Assembly (NCBI GenBank): GCA_937967535.1 | Contig: CALCMV010000441.1 | Location: 1 to 15,560 of the forward strand | Direction of reading: 5' to 3' | Origin: an uncultured Saprospiraceae bacterium | GTDB taxonomy: Bacteria > Bacteroidota > Bacteroidia > Chitinophagales > Saprospiraceae | Length of the DNA: 15,560 nucleotides | Part shown: positions 1 to 5,745 of the stretch, piece after piece | How positions within the stretch are numbered: the stretch's first letter is position 1 | Layout: each line of letters starts with the position of its first letter | Position numbers and translations under genes: made by a program | The notes under the pieces: generated by a model | Seen by the model: only the letters and a program-made list of their open reading frames with translations | Database searches by the model: none | What the model was told of the DNA's origin: nothing

Positions 1-111
1 GTCCTAAAAGACTATCCACTTAAACTACCTTCTAATAAAGAAGACATTGATGAACGACGAATTTTGAGACACCCAGACCTACCCCAATTTTCTTACACTA
101 TTTTACCATAA
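1..111 (+). CDS. C-terminal end of an unknown protein (partial)
   Basis: The window opens inside a reading frame that runs 36 codons from base 1 to a TAA at 109-111. The visible tail contains the stretch RRILRHPDLPQFSYTILP. The peptide has ordinary composition and no frame interruption, but 36 residues are too few to name a family. The next gene starts 30 bp downstream on the same strand, so the two could be co-transcribed. I see no terminator hairpin between them. Alternatively this is a chance open frame at the window edge. Confidence 0.4.
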   Translation, partial: VLKDYPLKLPSNKEDIDERRILRHPDLPQFSYTILP

Positions 112-141
112 CTGTCGAAGTTATTTTATAAGTTTCACTAA

Positions 142-387
142 ATGAACAAAGATAAACTAAAAGAACTTCTTACCGAAGAACTCATTAAAAAGAAGAAATT
201 CTTGAGAATCGCTATTTATCTTTCTGTGATAACCTTGTTACTTTTTTTTGTCTCTATTTTATGGTCTTTCAAAAGAGGAAAATTGGAGCTAATGGAATTT
301 ATTACTCCAACTATGGTTTTGATATGTTTGTTCTATTCTTTCAATTTCAGGAAAAATTTGCGTGAGGAACTATCAAATAGAGGCTGA
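142..387 (+). CDS. Small two-helix membrane protein, unknown function
   Basis: This 81-residue protein starts with a charged, lysine- and glutamate-rich segment (residues 1-21, including KKKK at 17-20). A hydrophobic helix follows at about 22-42 (IAIYLSVITLLLFFVSILW) and a second at about 52-67. It ends in a basic tail (FRKNLREELSNRG). The positive-inside rule suggests both ends lie in the cytoplasm with a short outside loop. No family is recognisable and there are no catalytic motifs. The start is the only ATG near the frame's beginning, and the upstream bases are AT-rich without a Shine-Dalgarno sequence, normal for Bacteroidota. A short palindrome (AGGCT-GACGT-AGCCT) overlaps the stop codon. 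It could be a genuine small inner-membrane protein; the function is unknown. Confidence 0.6.
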   Translation: MNKDKLKELLTEELIKKKKFLRIAIYLSVITLLLFFVSILWSFKRGKLELMEFITPTMVLICLFYSFNFRKNLREELSNRG

Positions 388-539
388 CGTAGCCTAATGC
401 CTCCGACTTGTGTGTGCGTATAGAAACGCAGATTACATCATTTTTTTGTGTACATCTTGCGACAAAAAAATCGGATAGGAAAAACACAAAACACTTTTCC
501 AATGTTTACCTTACATTCACCTTCAAATTTTAAATCACG

Positions 540-1112
540 ATGCAAATGAATGTAAACGAGTATAAAAAGCAATTCGACGAAATTTTAGACGGAAAAAACA
601 CTGCATATCCTTATGATACTGACGAATATATGACCTATGTAAAGCTCAATAAAGCAAGAATCAAGCGTTGGTCTAAAGTCGGCAAAATAGCACCCGATTT
701 CGCCGAAACATTAGGCAAAATTCAAGACACCCAAAACTGGATTTTAATCACAGAACCCTGGTGTGGCGATGCTGCACACAGCCACGAATTTATAGTAAAA
801 GCAGCCGCACTCAATCCTAACATCAGCCTGACTGTCAGAAATCGGGACACGCCCGATAGCGAAATTGACAAATACCTCACCAATGGCGGCAAATCCATTC
901 CCAAACTCATCGTGCGAGATGCCAATGGTCAAGATTTATTTGATTGGGGACCAAGACCCAAAGCAGCACAAAAACTGTACTTGACTCAAAGAGCCGATAC
1001 CGCTATGGATGAAGAAGATAAGAAAAAAAACCTCCAAAGTTGGTACAACAAAGACAAAGGAACGACCATACAACAAGAATTGAATGAGCTATTAAAAGGA
1101 CTCAAGCAATGA
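540..1112 (+). CDS. Thioredoxin-fold protein, Thioredoxin_9-like, WCGDA site
   Basis: This 190-residue protein has no signal peptide and is probably cytoplasmic. It has a thioredoxin core: a beta strand (NWILITEP, about 66-73), the active-site turn W74-C75-G76-D77-A78, a helix, and a cis-proline loop SIPKL (P121) before the strand KLIVRD. An acidic/lysine-rich C-terminal helical tail runs from about 155 to 190. From memory of the family, the organisation and the motifs TEPWCGDAA and YLTNGGKSIPKLI match Bacteroidota proteins of the Thioredoxin_9 type. The second active-site cysteine of a classical CxxC is absent (A78), so it cannot do ordinary dithiol exchange alone; a monothiol or bacilliredoxin-like role is inference. 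Two in-frame ATGs (codons 1 and 3) leave the exact start open by two residues. It stands alone, with 152 bp before and 225 bp after. Confidence 0.85.
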   Translation: MQMNVNEYKKQFDEILDGKNTAYPYDTDEYMTYVKLNKARIKRWSKVGKIAPDFAETLGKIQDTQNWILITEPWCGDAAHSHEFIVKAAALNPNISLTVRNRDTPDSEIDKYLTNGGKSIPKLIVRDANGQDLFDWGPRPKAAQKLYLTQRADTAMDEEDKKKNLQSWYNKDKGTTIQQELNELLKGLKQ

Positions 1113-1140
1113 GTGTAAATGTCTCATGGTTTGACAATTT

Positions 1141-1302
1141 GGTTCTTTGACAATTTTTGCAAAAAAAGAAAATTAGCTTTTATTTAAAAAAATAATAAAG
1201 TTTAAATATTTGGTTGTCAGTGCAAAACCTATAAGGTTTCCAAAAACCTTATAGGTTTGAGCGCAGGGCAGGAATACTTTTTGCAAAAATTATCAAAGAA
1301 CC
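1141..1302. repeat. Inverted-repeat element with central hairpin (MITE/REP-like)
   Basis: Arms of 25 bp at 1141-1165 (starting GGTTCTTTGACAATTTTTGC) and 1278-1302 are reverse complements with one mismatch. Near the centre is a perfect 15-bp stem, AAACCTATAAGGTTT at 1225-1239 against AAACCTTATAGGTTT at 1244-1258, with a CCAA loop. The bases just outside are GACAATTT (1133-1140) and GATAATTT (1303-1310), a 7/8 direct repeat that might be a target duplication, although AT-rich sequence makes chance possible. There is no open reading frame inside. The element fills almost the whole gap between two + strand genes. Confidence 0.7.
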
Positions 1303-1337
1303 GATAATTTTAAAGCGTCTTTTGGAAATAAATTTAT

Positions 1338-2255
1338 ATGAAAAAAATTATATTGTCCCTGTTCGTAAGTACTGTCTTACTATCCTGTGCAGAAGACCGC
1401 ACCAATAAGAATGTCGTATTAGCTTCTCTCAAAACACCGATTTCGGAAGTCGAAAAGCCCGAAAAGCACCCGAAATTCGATGAGTATTGGTACGATGGAA
1501 AGGCGGAACTGACTTCCTACAAATTGAGTCAGGCACGTTATGGCGAAACCCACGAAGGACATGCAGTACTCATCTATGTGACAGAGGAATTTTTGCCCAA
1601 AAAACAACTAAAAGCGGATAGAGGCAGCAAAAATAATATTCCGGTTTTGAAATTGAACAATACCAAAAAATTCCTGACGGGCATCTATCCCTATTCGCTG
1701 ATGAGCAGTGTTTTTGCACCGATAAATACAGAAAAACGGGCTTTAAAAACCACATTTTCAGCACAAGAATGGTGCGGTCAAACCTACGTTCAACTCAACA
1801 ACAGAGATAAATTTGACATCGAATTTCACTCTTATTTTGAAACAAGCGGCGACGAAAAAATCAGCCTAAAAAAAGATAATTTGGAAAGTGAAATTTGGAC
1901 GACTATCCGCATTGCACCCGACAAGCTACCCACCGGCAAGCTGACAATGATTCCCGCTATGGAATTTTTGGCGATGCAGCACCGACCAATCAAAGCCTAC
2001 GATGCCCGTGCATCCCTACAAAGCGAAGGCAATCTGAATCTCTACCAAATAGAATACCCACAATTAAACAGAACATTGACCATAAAATACACAAAAGAAT
2101 TTCCATATTCTATTGAGGCTTGGGAAGAAACTTTTACTAATTTTATGGGAAAAAAATCAAGATCGAAGGCAGAAAAAATGAAGAGTATAAAAAGCGATTA
2201 TTGGAACAAACACAATGTCGTAGATATTGCTTTGAGAAAAGATTTGGGATTGTAA
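1338..2255 (+). CDS. Conserved Bacteroidota lipoprotein, unknown function (often mislabelled Maf)
   Basis: This 305-residue protein opens with a lipoprotein signal, MKKIILSLFVSTVLLSC, with the lipidated cysteine at 17, so it should be membrane-anchored and exported. The mature part contains FDEYWYDGKAELTSYKLSQA (about 47-66), RYGETHEGHAVLIYVTEEF, an internal PVLKLNNTKKFLTGIYPYS block, and SAQEWCGQTYVQLNNR around C146. Near the end is AWEETF (261-266). From memory, this pattern belongs to a conserved Bacteroidota lipoprotein family that databases sometimes label septum formation inhibitor Maf. Nothing here resembles the Maf nucleotide pyrophosphatase fold, so that label should not be used. The single mature cysteine sits in a WCG triplet, but there is no thioredoxin fold context. 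It is followed by 870 bp without a clear gene. Confidence 0.8.
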   Translation: MKKIILSLFVSTVLLSCAEDRTNKNVVLASLKTPISEVEKPEKHPKFDEYWYDGKAELTSYKLSQARYGETHEGHAVLIYVTEEFLPKKQLKADRGSKNNIPVLKLNNTKKFLTGIYPYSLMSSVFAPINTEKRALKTTFSAQEWCGQTYVQLNNRDKFDIEFHSYFETSGDEKISLKKDNLESEIWTTIRIAPDKLPTGKLTMIPAMEFLAMQHRPIKAYDARASLQSEGNLNLYQIEYPQLNRTLTIKYTKEFPYSIEAWEETFTNFMGKKSRSKAEKMKSIKSDYWNKHNVVDIALRKDLGL

Positions 2256-2273
2256 GATGAAAATATTATTTAA

Positions 2274-2392
2274 TGTATTCGTTAAATTTTGAATGACAAA
2301 TAAATTTAAATTTTACTTTGTTTTTTGTTGATAATTAAAAACTAATAAATTAAATATTTTTTATTATTCAAAATTCAAAATTAGCGAATACA
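2274..2392. repeat. AT-rich inverted-repeat element
   Basis: Bases 2274-2294 (TGTATTCGTTAAATTTTGAA, plus one base) and 2373-2392 (ATTCAAAATTAGCGAATACA) are reverse complements apart from one substitution and a one-base gap. The ~78 bp between them are over 80% A+T with no reading frame. The pair begins 18 bp after the stop of the upstream lipoprotein gene. It could be a small mobile-element relic or a long-loop hairpin at the transcript end. It has no T-run typical of a terminator. Confidence 0.5.
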
Positions 2393-2421
2393 TCAACATA
2401 TTAATTTGCATATAAATAATT

Positions 2422-2688
2422 TCAATTAATTTGAGTGTGACACATATAAGTGGATTCATAATATTAGGCGCATAGCGTCGGCACGCTTTGTAACCGATGA
2501 TTAGCCCTAAAACTTCCTAAGCCGCATGGCGGCGGCACTATTAAAACTGGCGTATTAAGGGGGACGACGCTATGCGCCTTTTTCGGGTAGTGGGACATTC
2601 GGTGTTACAAATAGTATCGACGCTACGCGCCTACAAAGTACATTTTAATATTAAATTTCCATCAATGTGTGTCACACTCAATTAATTT
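2422..2688. mobile_element. MITE-like element with GAGTGTGACACA terminal repeats
   Basis: Terminal inverted repeats lie at 2424-2444 (AATTAATT-T-GAGTGTGACACA) and 2668-2687 (TGTGTCACACTCAATTAATT); they match except for one extra T. The outermost TCAATTAATTT occurs in direct orientation at 2422-2432 and 2678-2688. Since AATTAATT is self-complementary, it may be a target duplication rather than part of the terminal repeat. The interior is clearly more GC-rich than its surroundings. It holds four related blocks: GGCGCATAGCGTC (2467-2479), a 15/18 relative of the 2467-2484 block at 2521-2538, the exact complement GACGCTATGCGCC (2566-2578), and GACGCTACGCGCC (2619-2631). There is no coding frame, so any movement would need a transposase from elsewhere. 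Confidence 0.6.
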
Positions 2689-2697
2689 ATAAATAAA

Positions 2698-2826
2698 TTA
2701 ACTGACCTTATCAACCGAATAAAACAATACTTCACCCAAAAAATGCTCCCTTCCATACCTATTAAATGGCAAAGCCATCAGCATATTGAGTGAATAATTA
2801 ATGCGCCAATATGATAATAATGTGGC
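2698..2826 (-). pseudogene. Possible truncated gene remnant between two repeats
   Basis: On the minus strand a frame runs 42 codons from 2826 down to a TAA at 2698-2700. It includes NMLMALPFNRYGREHFLGEV and ends in LFYSVDKVS. It has balanced composition, unlike the AT-rich junk around it. The frame is stopped on its upstream side exactly where the palindromic repeat at 2825 begins, and its stop lies 10 bp from the edge of the element at 2422-2688. That is what a gene end cut by repeat insertion would look like. An internal ATG would allow a 28-residue peptide. No family is recognised, and a chance open frame of this length is quite possible. Confidence 0.25.
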
Positions 2827-2896
2827 TTAAATTTGTCCCGTATAGCTATCGGGAGAACTTGTTCTTTCCCGACAACTGTACGGGATAAACTTTACT
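2825..2896. repeat. Palindromic repeat, copy 1 (degenerate right arm)
   Basis: The 30-nt left arm at 2825-2854 begins GCTTAAATTTGTCCCGTATA and is identical to the left arm of the palindrome at 11184-11213. The right arm (2867-2896) matches the corresponding arm at 11232-11261 at 22 of 30 positions. The first five differences are all transitions, and the last three lie at the outer edge. The loop is 12 nt here (GAACTTGTTCTT) against 18 nt at the other locus. The sequence flanking it is unrelated to the second locus, so the inner palindrome behaves as a separate dispersed unit. Confidence 0.75.
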
Positions 2897-2964
2897 TAGG
2901 TACGATACCCTCTCTTTTGTACATGCCAAATAAATTAATTTTATTTATATAAAAACGAAACATT

Positions 2965-3126
2965 ATGTCGGTTTTTAGCGTAAAACGGTATAATTTTCGT
3001 AACAAAAATATGTTAAGTAATTGTTATGTTTAATACAGAAAAAACAAGAATAAAAACTGTTGAATGTGTTGATATTAAGAAACATGCTTAAACGTATTTT
3101 TGAACAAAAAATGTAAAAACCGACAT
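2965..3126. repeat. 13-bp inverted repeat bracketing the leader of the next gene
   Basis: ATGTCGGTTTTTA at 2965-2977 and its exact reverse complement TAAAAACCGACAT at 3114-3126 enclose about 136 AT-rich bases. They end two bases before the start codon at 3129. Within lies TATTTTTG (3095-3102), which fits the Bacteroidota TAnnTTTG -7 element, but no TTTG occurs at the proper distance upstream. It could be another small repeat element or a long-range leader pairing that would cover the start of the gene. Confidence 0.4.
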
Positions 3127-3128
3127 TC

Positions 3129-4130
3129 ATGCCAAAACTCACTACCGTCTTTATAATTTTATTTGCCCTTATTTTACAAGAAAAAAACTATGCACAGACC
3201 ATTGATTTTGATGATTTTTACATCGAAGCGGAAAATGAATTGAATGGACTGCGTAAATCACAAATTCGGAAGACCCTCCGCGAATTTAGAATGGCAGTCA
3301 TCGAAGATTTGGAAGATAGAGGACTGCGTATACCGAATCGTAGCTTTTACGAAGATTTTGTTCCTGCCATAGTTCATGGCTTTGATGTGAAGTACAATCC
3401 TGAAATGGATAGGTTCGTATTTGGAAAAGCCCGTTACGAAAAAGAATACGACCAATTAATCATTACGACATATGTATACGACATTGTAAAGGAAGAAAAC
3501 AGAACGCGCCTCGACGCGATTACGCACAATGTGAACAATAATTTTTTGGATGTCTGTACATCATCACAAAGCTACAACCTGCGTGCAGCCGAAACCAACA
3601 ACAAACTATTCCCCGACCTGCCACAGCGAAATCTCCCCACATTTCCCCAAAACAACACAACTACCGAAACCATCGTGAAGACCACACCCACACCCACACG
3701 CCCTCCTGCCACCAAAACTAAAAAAGAGAAAGCCCCCTCCCTAAGTGTAAAAAGCTGTAACAAAACACCCGCCGCGATAGTTATCGGTACCGGGGCTTTG
3801 ATTGGTGGGGCAGGTTTTTATCTTCGCAGCAGGGCTTTGAAAATATATAATGAAGATTACAGACCGATTGTAGGTTCGCCGGATAGCAGTGAGGAATTGA
3901 CTAGAGCGCGAAGACCCAATCAGGTAGCACATATCGTAGGTGCGGCAGGCATACTGACCGCAGGTGTGGGGGTCTACCTTTGGACGAAATGCACAAAGCG
4001 AAACAGAAGGTCTTTAGGCATATTGCATGATAATCCCCGCCTCAAACGCATGCAAATCACACCCGAATTGCAACACAATAGATTTTCAAATAAAAATACT
4101 TTTCACACAAAACTGACTTATCAATTTTGA
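3129..4130 (+). CDS. Exported protein with transmembrane hairpin, unknown family
   Basis: This 333-residue protein has a signal sequence (MPKLTTVFIILFALILQ, probable cleavage after YAQ at about 23). A mixed alpha/beta domain follows, about 24-160, with conserved-looking FYIEAENELNGLRKSQIRKT and YEKEYDQLIITTYVYDIV. Next is a Pro/Thr/Asn-rich linker, about 161-200. A glycine-rich hydrophobic hairpin comes after it, helix 214-232 (AAIVIGTGALIGGAGFYL) and helix 267-286, joined by a polar loop of about 34 residues. The basic C-terminus ends FHTKLTYQF. The layout suggests a periplasmic domain tied to the inner membrane, but the final aromatic strand also resembles outer-membrane protein ends. I recognise no family. 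Its TGA stop lies inside a tetranucleotide repeat. The lipoprotein gene 136 bp downstream may be co-transcribed. Confidence 0.75.
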   Translation: MPKLTTVFIILFALILQEKNYAQTIDFDDFYIEAENELNGLRKSQIRKTLREFRMAVIEDLEDRGLRIPNRSFYEDFVPAIVHGFDVKYNPEMDRFVFGKARYEKEYDQLIITTYVYDIVKEENRTRLDAITHNVNNNFLDVCTSSQSYNLRAAETNNKLFPDLPQRNLPTFPQNNTTTETIVKTTPTPTRPPATKTKKEKAPSLSVKSCNKTPAAIVIGTGALIGGAGFYLRSRALKIYNEDYRPIVGSPDSSEELTRARRPNQVAHIVGAAGILTAGVGVYLWTKCTKRNRRSLGILHDNPRLKRMQITPELQHNRFSNKNTFHTKLTYQF

Positions 4131-4155
4131 ATGAATGAATGAGTGAGTGAGTGAA
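4128..4155. repeat. TGAA/TGAG tetranucleotide array containing a stop codon
   Basis: Seven four-base units run TGAA x3, TGAG x3, TGAA from 4128 to 4155, followed by TAAC. The first TGA is the stop codon of the upstream gene. A period of four is coprime with three, so a ribosome in any frame meets TGA within a few codons. The array therefore acts as a stop in all three frames whatever its copy number. Confidence 0.85.
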
Positions 4156-4203
4156 TAACCAATAGCTATCAGTATCTGGATGTAGTTCAATTGATTGTAA
4201 AAA

Positions 4204-4245
4204 ACTATGAACTATGAACTATGAACTGATAACTATGAACTAATA
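4204..4245. repeat. Heptamer tandem array (ACTATGA), copy 1
   Basis: Six contiguous seven-base units occur: ACTATGA, ACTATGA, ACTATGA, ACTGATA, ACTATGA, ACTAATA. They lie 21 bp upstream of the lipoprotein start at 4267. The order ACTATGA-ACTATGA-ACTGATA is repeated exactly in the array at 11339-11387, so the two loci share more than a simple consensus. Confidence 0.85.
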
Positions 4246-4266
4246 AGCTGTCTAAAGTTACTTGCT

Positions 4267-5460
4267 ATGAAAAAAATAATATATTTCTGTATAGGCTTAT
4301 CTGTATTATTAAATACTGCTTGTCGTTTGGATAAATTGGATATAAATTGTCTTGAACATGCGACTTTTGAACGCAATTATGATAATGCACTCGATTTTAC
4401 GCCCTTTGATATAAAAGAAACCACCGATGGTAGGTACATCATTTGTGGCAGCGTCAACCACGATTCGGATAAAGATATTTTCCTGATGAAAGTAGACAAA
4501 GAAGGCGAAGTCCTCTTTTTTGAATCCGAGCGAAAAGCATCTACGGACGAAGTTTGCAACTCCATTACAGTGACGGAAGACAGAGGTTTTTTGATATGCG
4601 GTGCGGTAGAAAACAAAGCATATTTTGCCAAGTACAATTTTGAAGGCAAACCATTGGGCGATACTCGTGTAGAGCTTTTTGACGAAAGCGACTGCTCGTG
4701 TCTCAACGAGTTTGGGGAAAATGAATATGTATTTTCAGGACGTGCGGGCAATCCTTTGACAAACAATTCTTATGTAGGGACGCTCAATATGCAAGGGCAA
4801 ACGCCAAATATCATCACCCATTACCTACCCAATCCGAGAGATGGGGGAGAAAATGCGCTGTCTGCCATAGCTTCCAAAGGTGCTTATGTGGTAGTGGGTC
4901 ATTCCAACAACTCTCCTGAGCAGAATATTGGTACGGCAGTACATTTTTATCGTTTGAATGAAAATTTACAACTAATACCCAATACCGAAAGATTCTACCA
5001 TCTTGGTACACAACAAGATATAGCACTCGGCGTATTAGAAACGACAGACGGCAATTATATGCTGGCAGGAAAACTGCACGTTCCCGATGCCGGCAATGAT
5101 ATTTTCATGCTCAAAGTCAATGGAAATGGCGAAATACTCCAACGCAATGAATACGGAGGCAACCGGAACGACCATGTGGAAAGCATGATATATGCCCATG
5201 AGGAAGGACAATATATCATCGTCGGTCATTCGGCAAGTCGAAGTACAGACGGTAGCGAAGATATATACATTGCAAAAATACAAGAAAACGGTACGCTCAT
5301 CTGGGAAAAAACATTCGGCGAAGCAGGTATCAAAGAACGCGCCCATGCTGTCGTCCGTACCGAATGTGAGGGTTATATCGTTACAGGTTTTGCCGAAAAA
5401 AATGATGGTTCAAAACAAACCCTTATCATTAAAATAAATGCTAATGGGGATGTGGAATGA
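4267..5460 (+). CDS. Lipoprotein with beta-propeller-like repeats
   Basis: This 397-residue protein has a lipoprotein signal MKKIIYFCIGLSVLLNTAC (lipidated cysteine 19), so it is exported and anchored. The mature chain is built from repeats of about 45-60 residues. Each has a strand pattern ending in Gly (DGRYIICGS 54-62, RGFLICGA 106-113, KGAYVVVGHS, DGNYMLAGK 261-269, EGQYIIVGHS, EGYIVTGF) followed by DIFLMKVDKEGEVL-like blocks (70-83, 278-291, 332-346). This pattern is typical of Bacteroidota proteins predicted to form six- or seven-bladed propellers. No catalytic residues can be assigned, and binding of a ligand or partner protein is the usual guess. Six cysteines besides the lipidated one cluster in the first third. 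It is convergent with susD, and a hairpin-rich gap of 285 bp separates them. Confidence 0.8.
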   Translation: MKKIIYFCIGLSVLLNTACRLDKLDINCLEHATFERNYDNALDFTPFDIKETTDGRYIICGSVNHDSDKDIFLMKVDKEGEVLFFESERKASTDEVCNSITVTEDRGFLICGAVENKAYFAKYNFEGKPLGDTRVELFDESDCSCLNEFGENEYVFSGRAGNPLTNNSYVGTLNMQGQTPNIITHYLPNPRDGGENALSAIASKGAYVVVGHSNNSPEQNIGTAVHFYRLNENLQLIPNTERFYHLGTQQDIALGVLETTDGNYMLAGKLHVPDAGNDIFMLKVNGNGEILQRNEYGGNRNDHVESMIYAHEEGQYIIVGHSASRSTDGSEDIYIAKIQENGTLIWEKTFGEAGIKERAHAVVRTECEGYIVTGFAEKNDGSKQTLIIKINANGDVE

Positions 5461-5513
5461 TTTGAGTGTGTAAAATATTTAAACATGCTCTAAACATAAT
5501 TCAAAATGAAAAC

Positions 5514-5576
5514 TGCCACAAAGACACAAAGTATAAATTGCTGATAAGCATGAAAATTCTTTATGTCTTTGTGGCA
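5514..5576. repeat. REP-like hairpin (TGCCACAAAGACACAAAG)
   Basis: TGCCACAAAGACACAAAG at 5514-5531 pairs with CTTTATGTCTTTGTGGCA at 5559-5576 with one mismatch in 18, leaving a 27-nt loop. It lies between two convergent genes. From memory, motifs of the form GCCACAAAGACAC are frequent intergenic repeats in Bacteroidota genomes. It may help end transcription, but it has no adjacent T-run. Confidence 0.65.
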
Positions 5577-5662
5577 AAATTAAAGATGTGAGTGGTATGC
5601 CAAAAACGCGCAAGAATTAAGAATGTAGATACTAACGAGGTATTTGACCACTGAGAAATAAA

Positions 5663-5697
5663 GAAGCGTTTTACGGAATTTATCCATAAAACGCTTC
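5663..5697 (-). terminator. Likely intrinsic terminator of the susCD unit
   Basis: A perfect 11-bp stem, GAAGCGTTTTA (5663-5673) and TAAAACGCTTC (5687-5697), with a 13-nt loop lies about 50 bp beyond the susD stop. In the minus direction the stem is followed by TTTATTTCT, a weak T-tract. A second short stem (ATTCAAGT 5711-5718 / ACTTGAAT 5730-5737) lies between the stop and this hairpin. Confidence 0.55.
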
Positions 5698-5745
5698 AAA
5701 AATTAAGTTGATTCAAGTGGCAGAAGGCTACTTGAATTTACCATA

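Noticed and set aside
1141..1156. boxA-like antitermination signal (GGTTCTTTGACAAT)
   Set aside because: It resembles the boxA of rRNA leaders, but there is no rRNA gene, and the same sequence is present inverted at 1287-1302 as an element arm.
1338..2255. Label as septum formation inhibitor Maf
   Set aside because: The protein is a secreted lipoprotein with none of the Maf nucleotide-pyrophosphatase motifs; the name seems to be a propagated misannotation.
4377..4766. 129-codon minus-strand open frame
   Set aside because: It lies wholly inside the propeller-like lipoprotein gene in antisense, with Ser/Lys/Pro-rich composition typical of a shadow frame.
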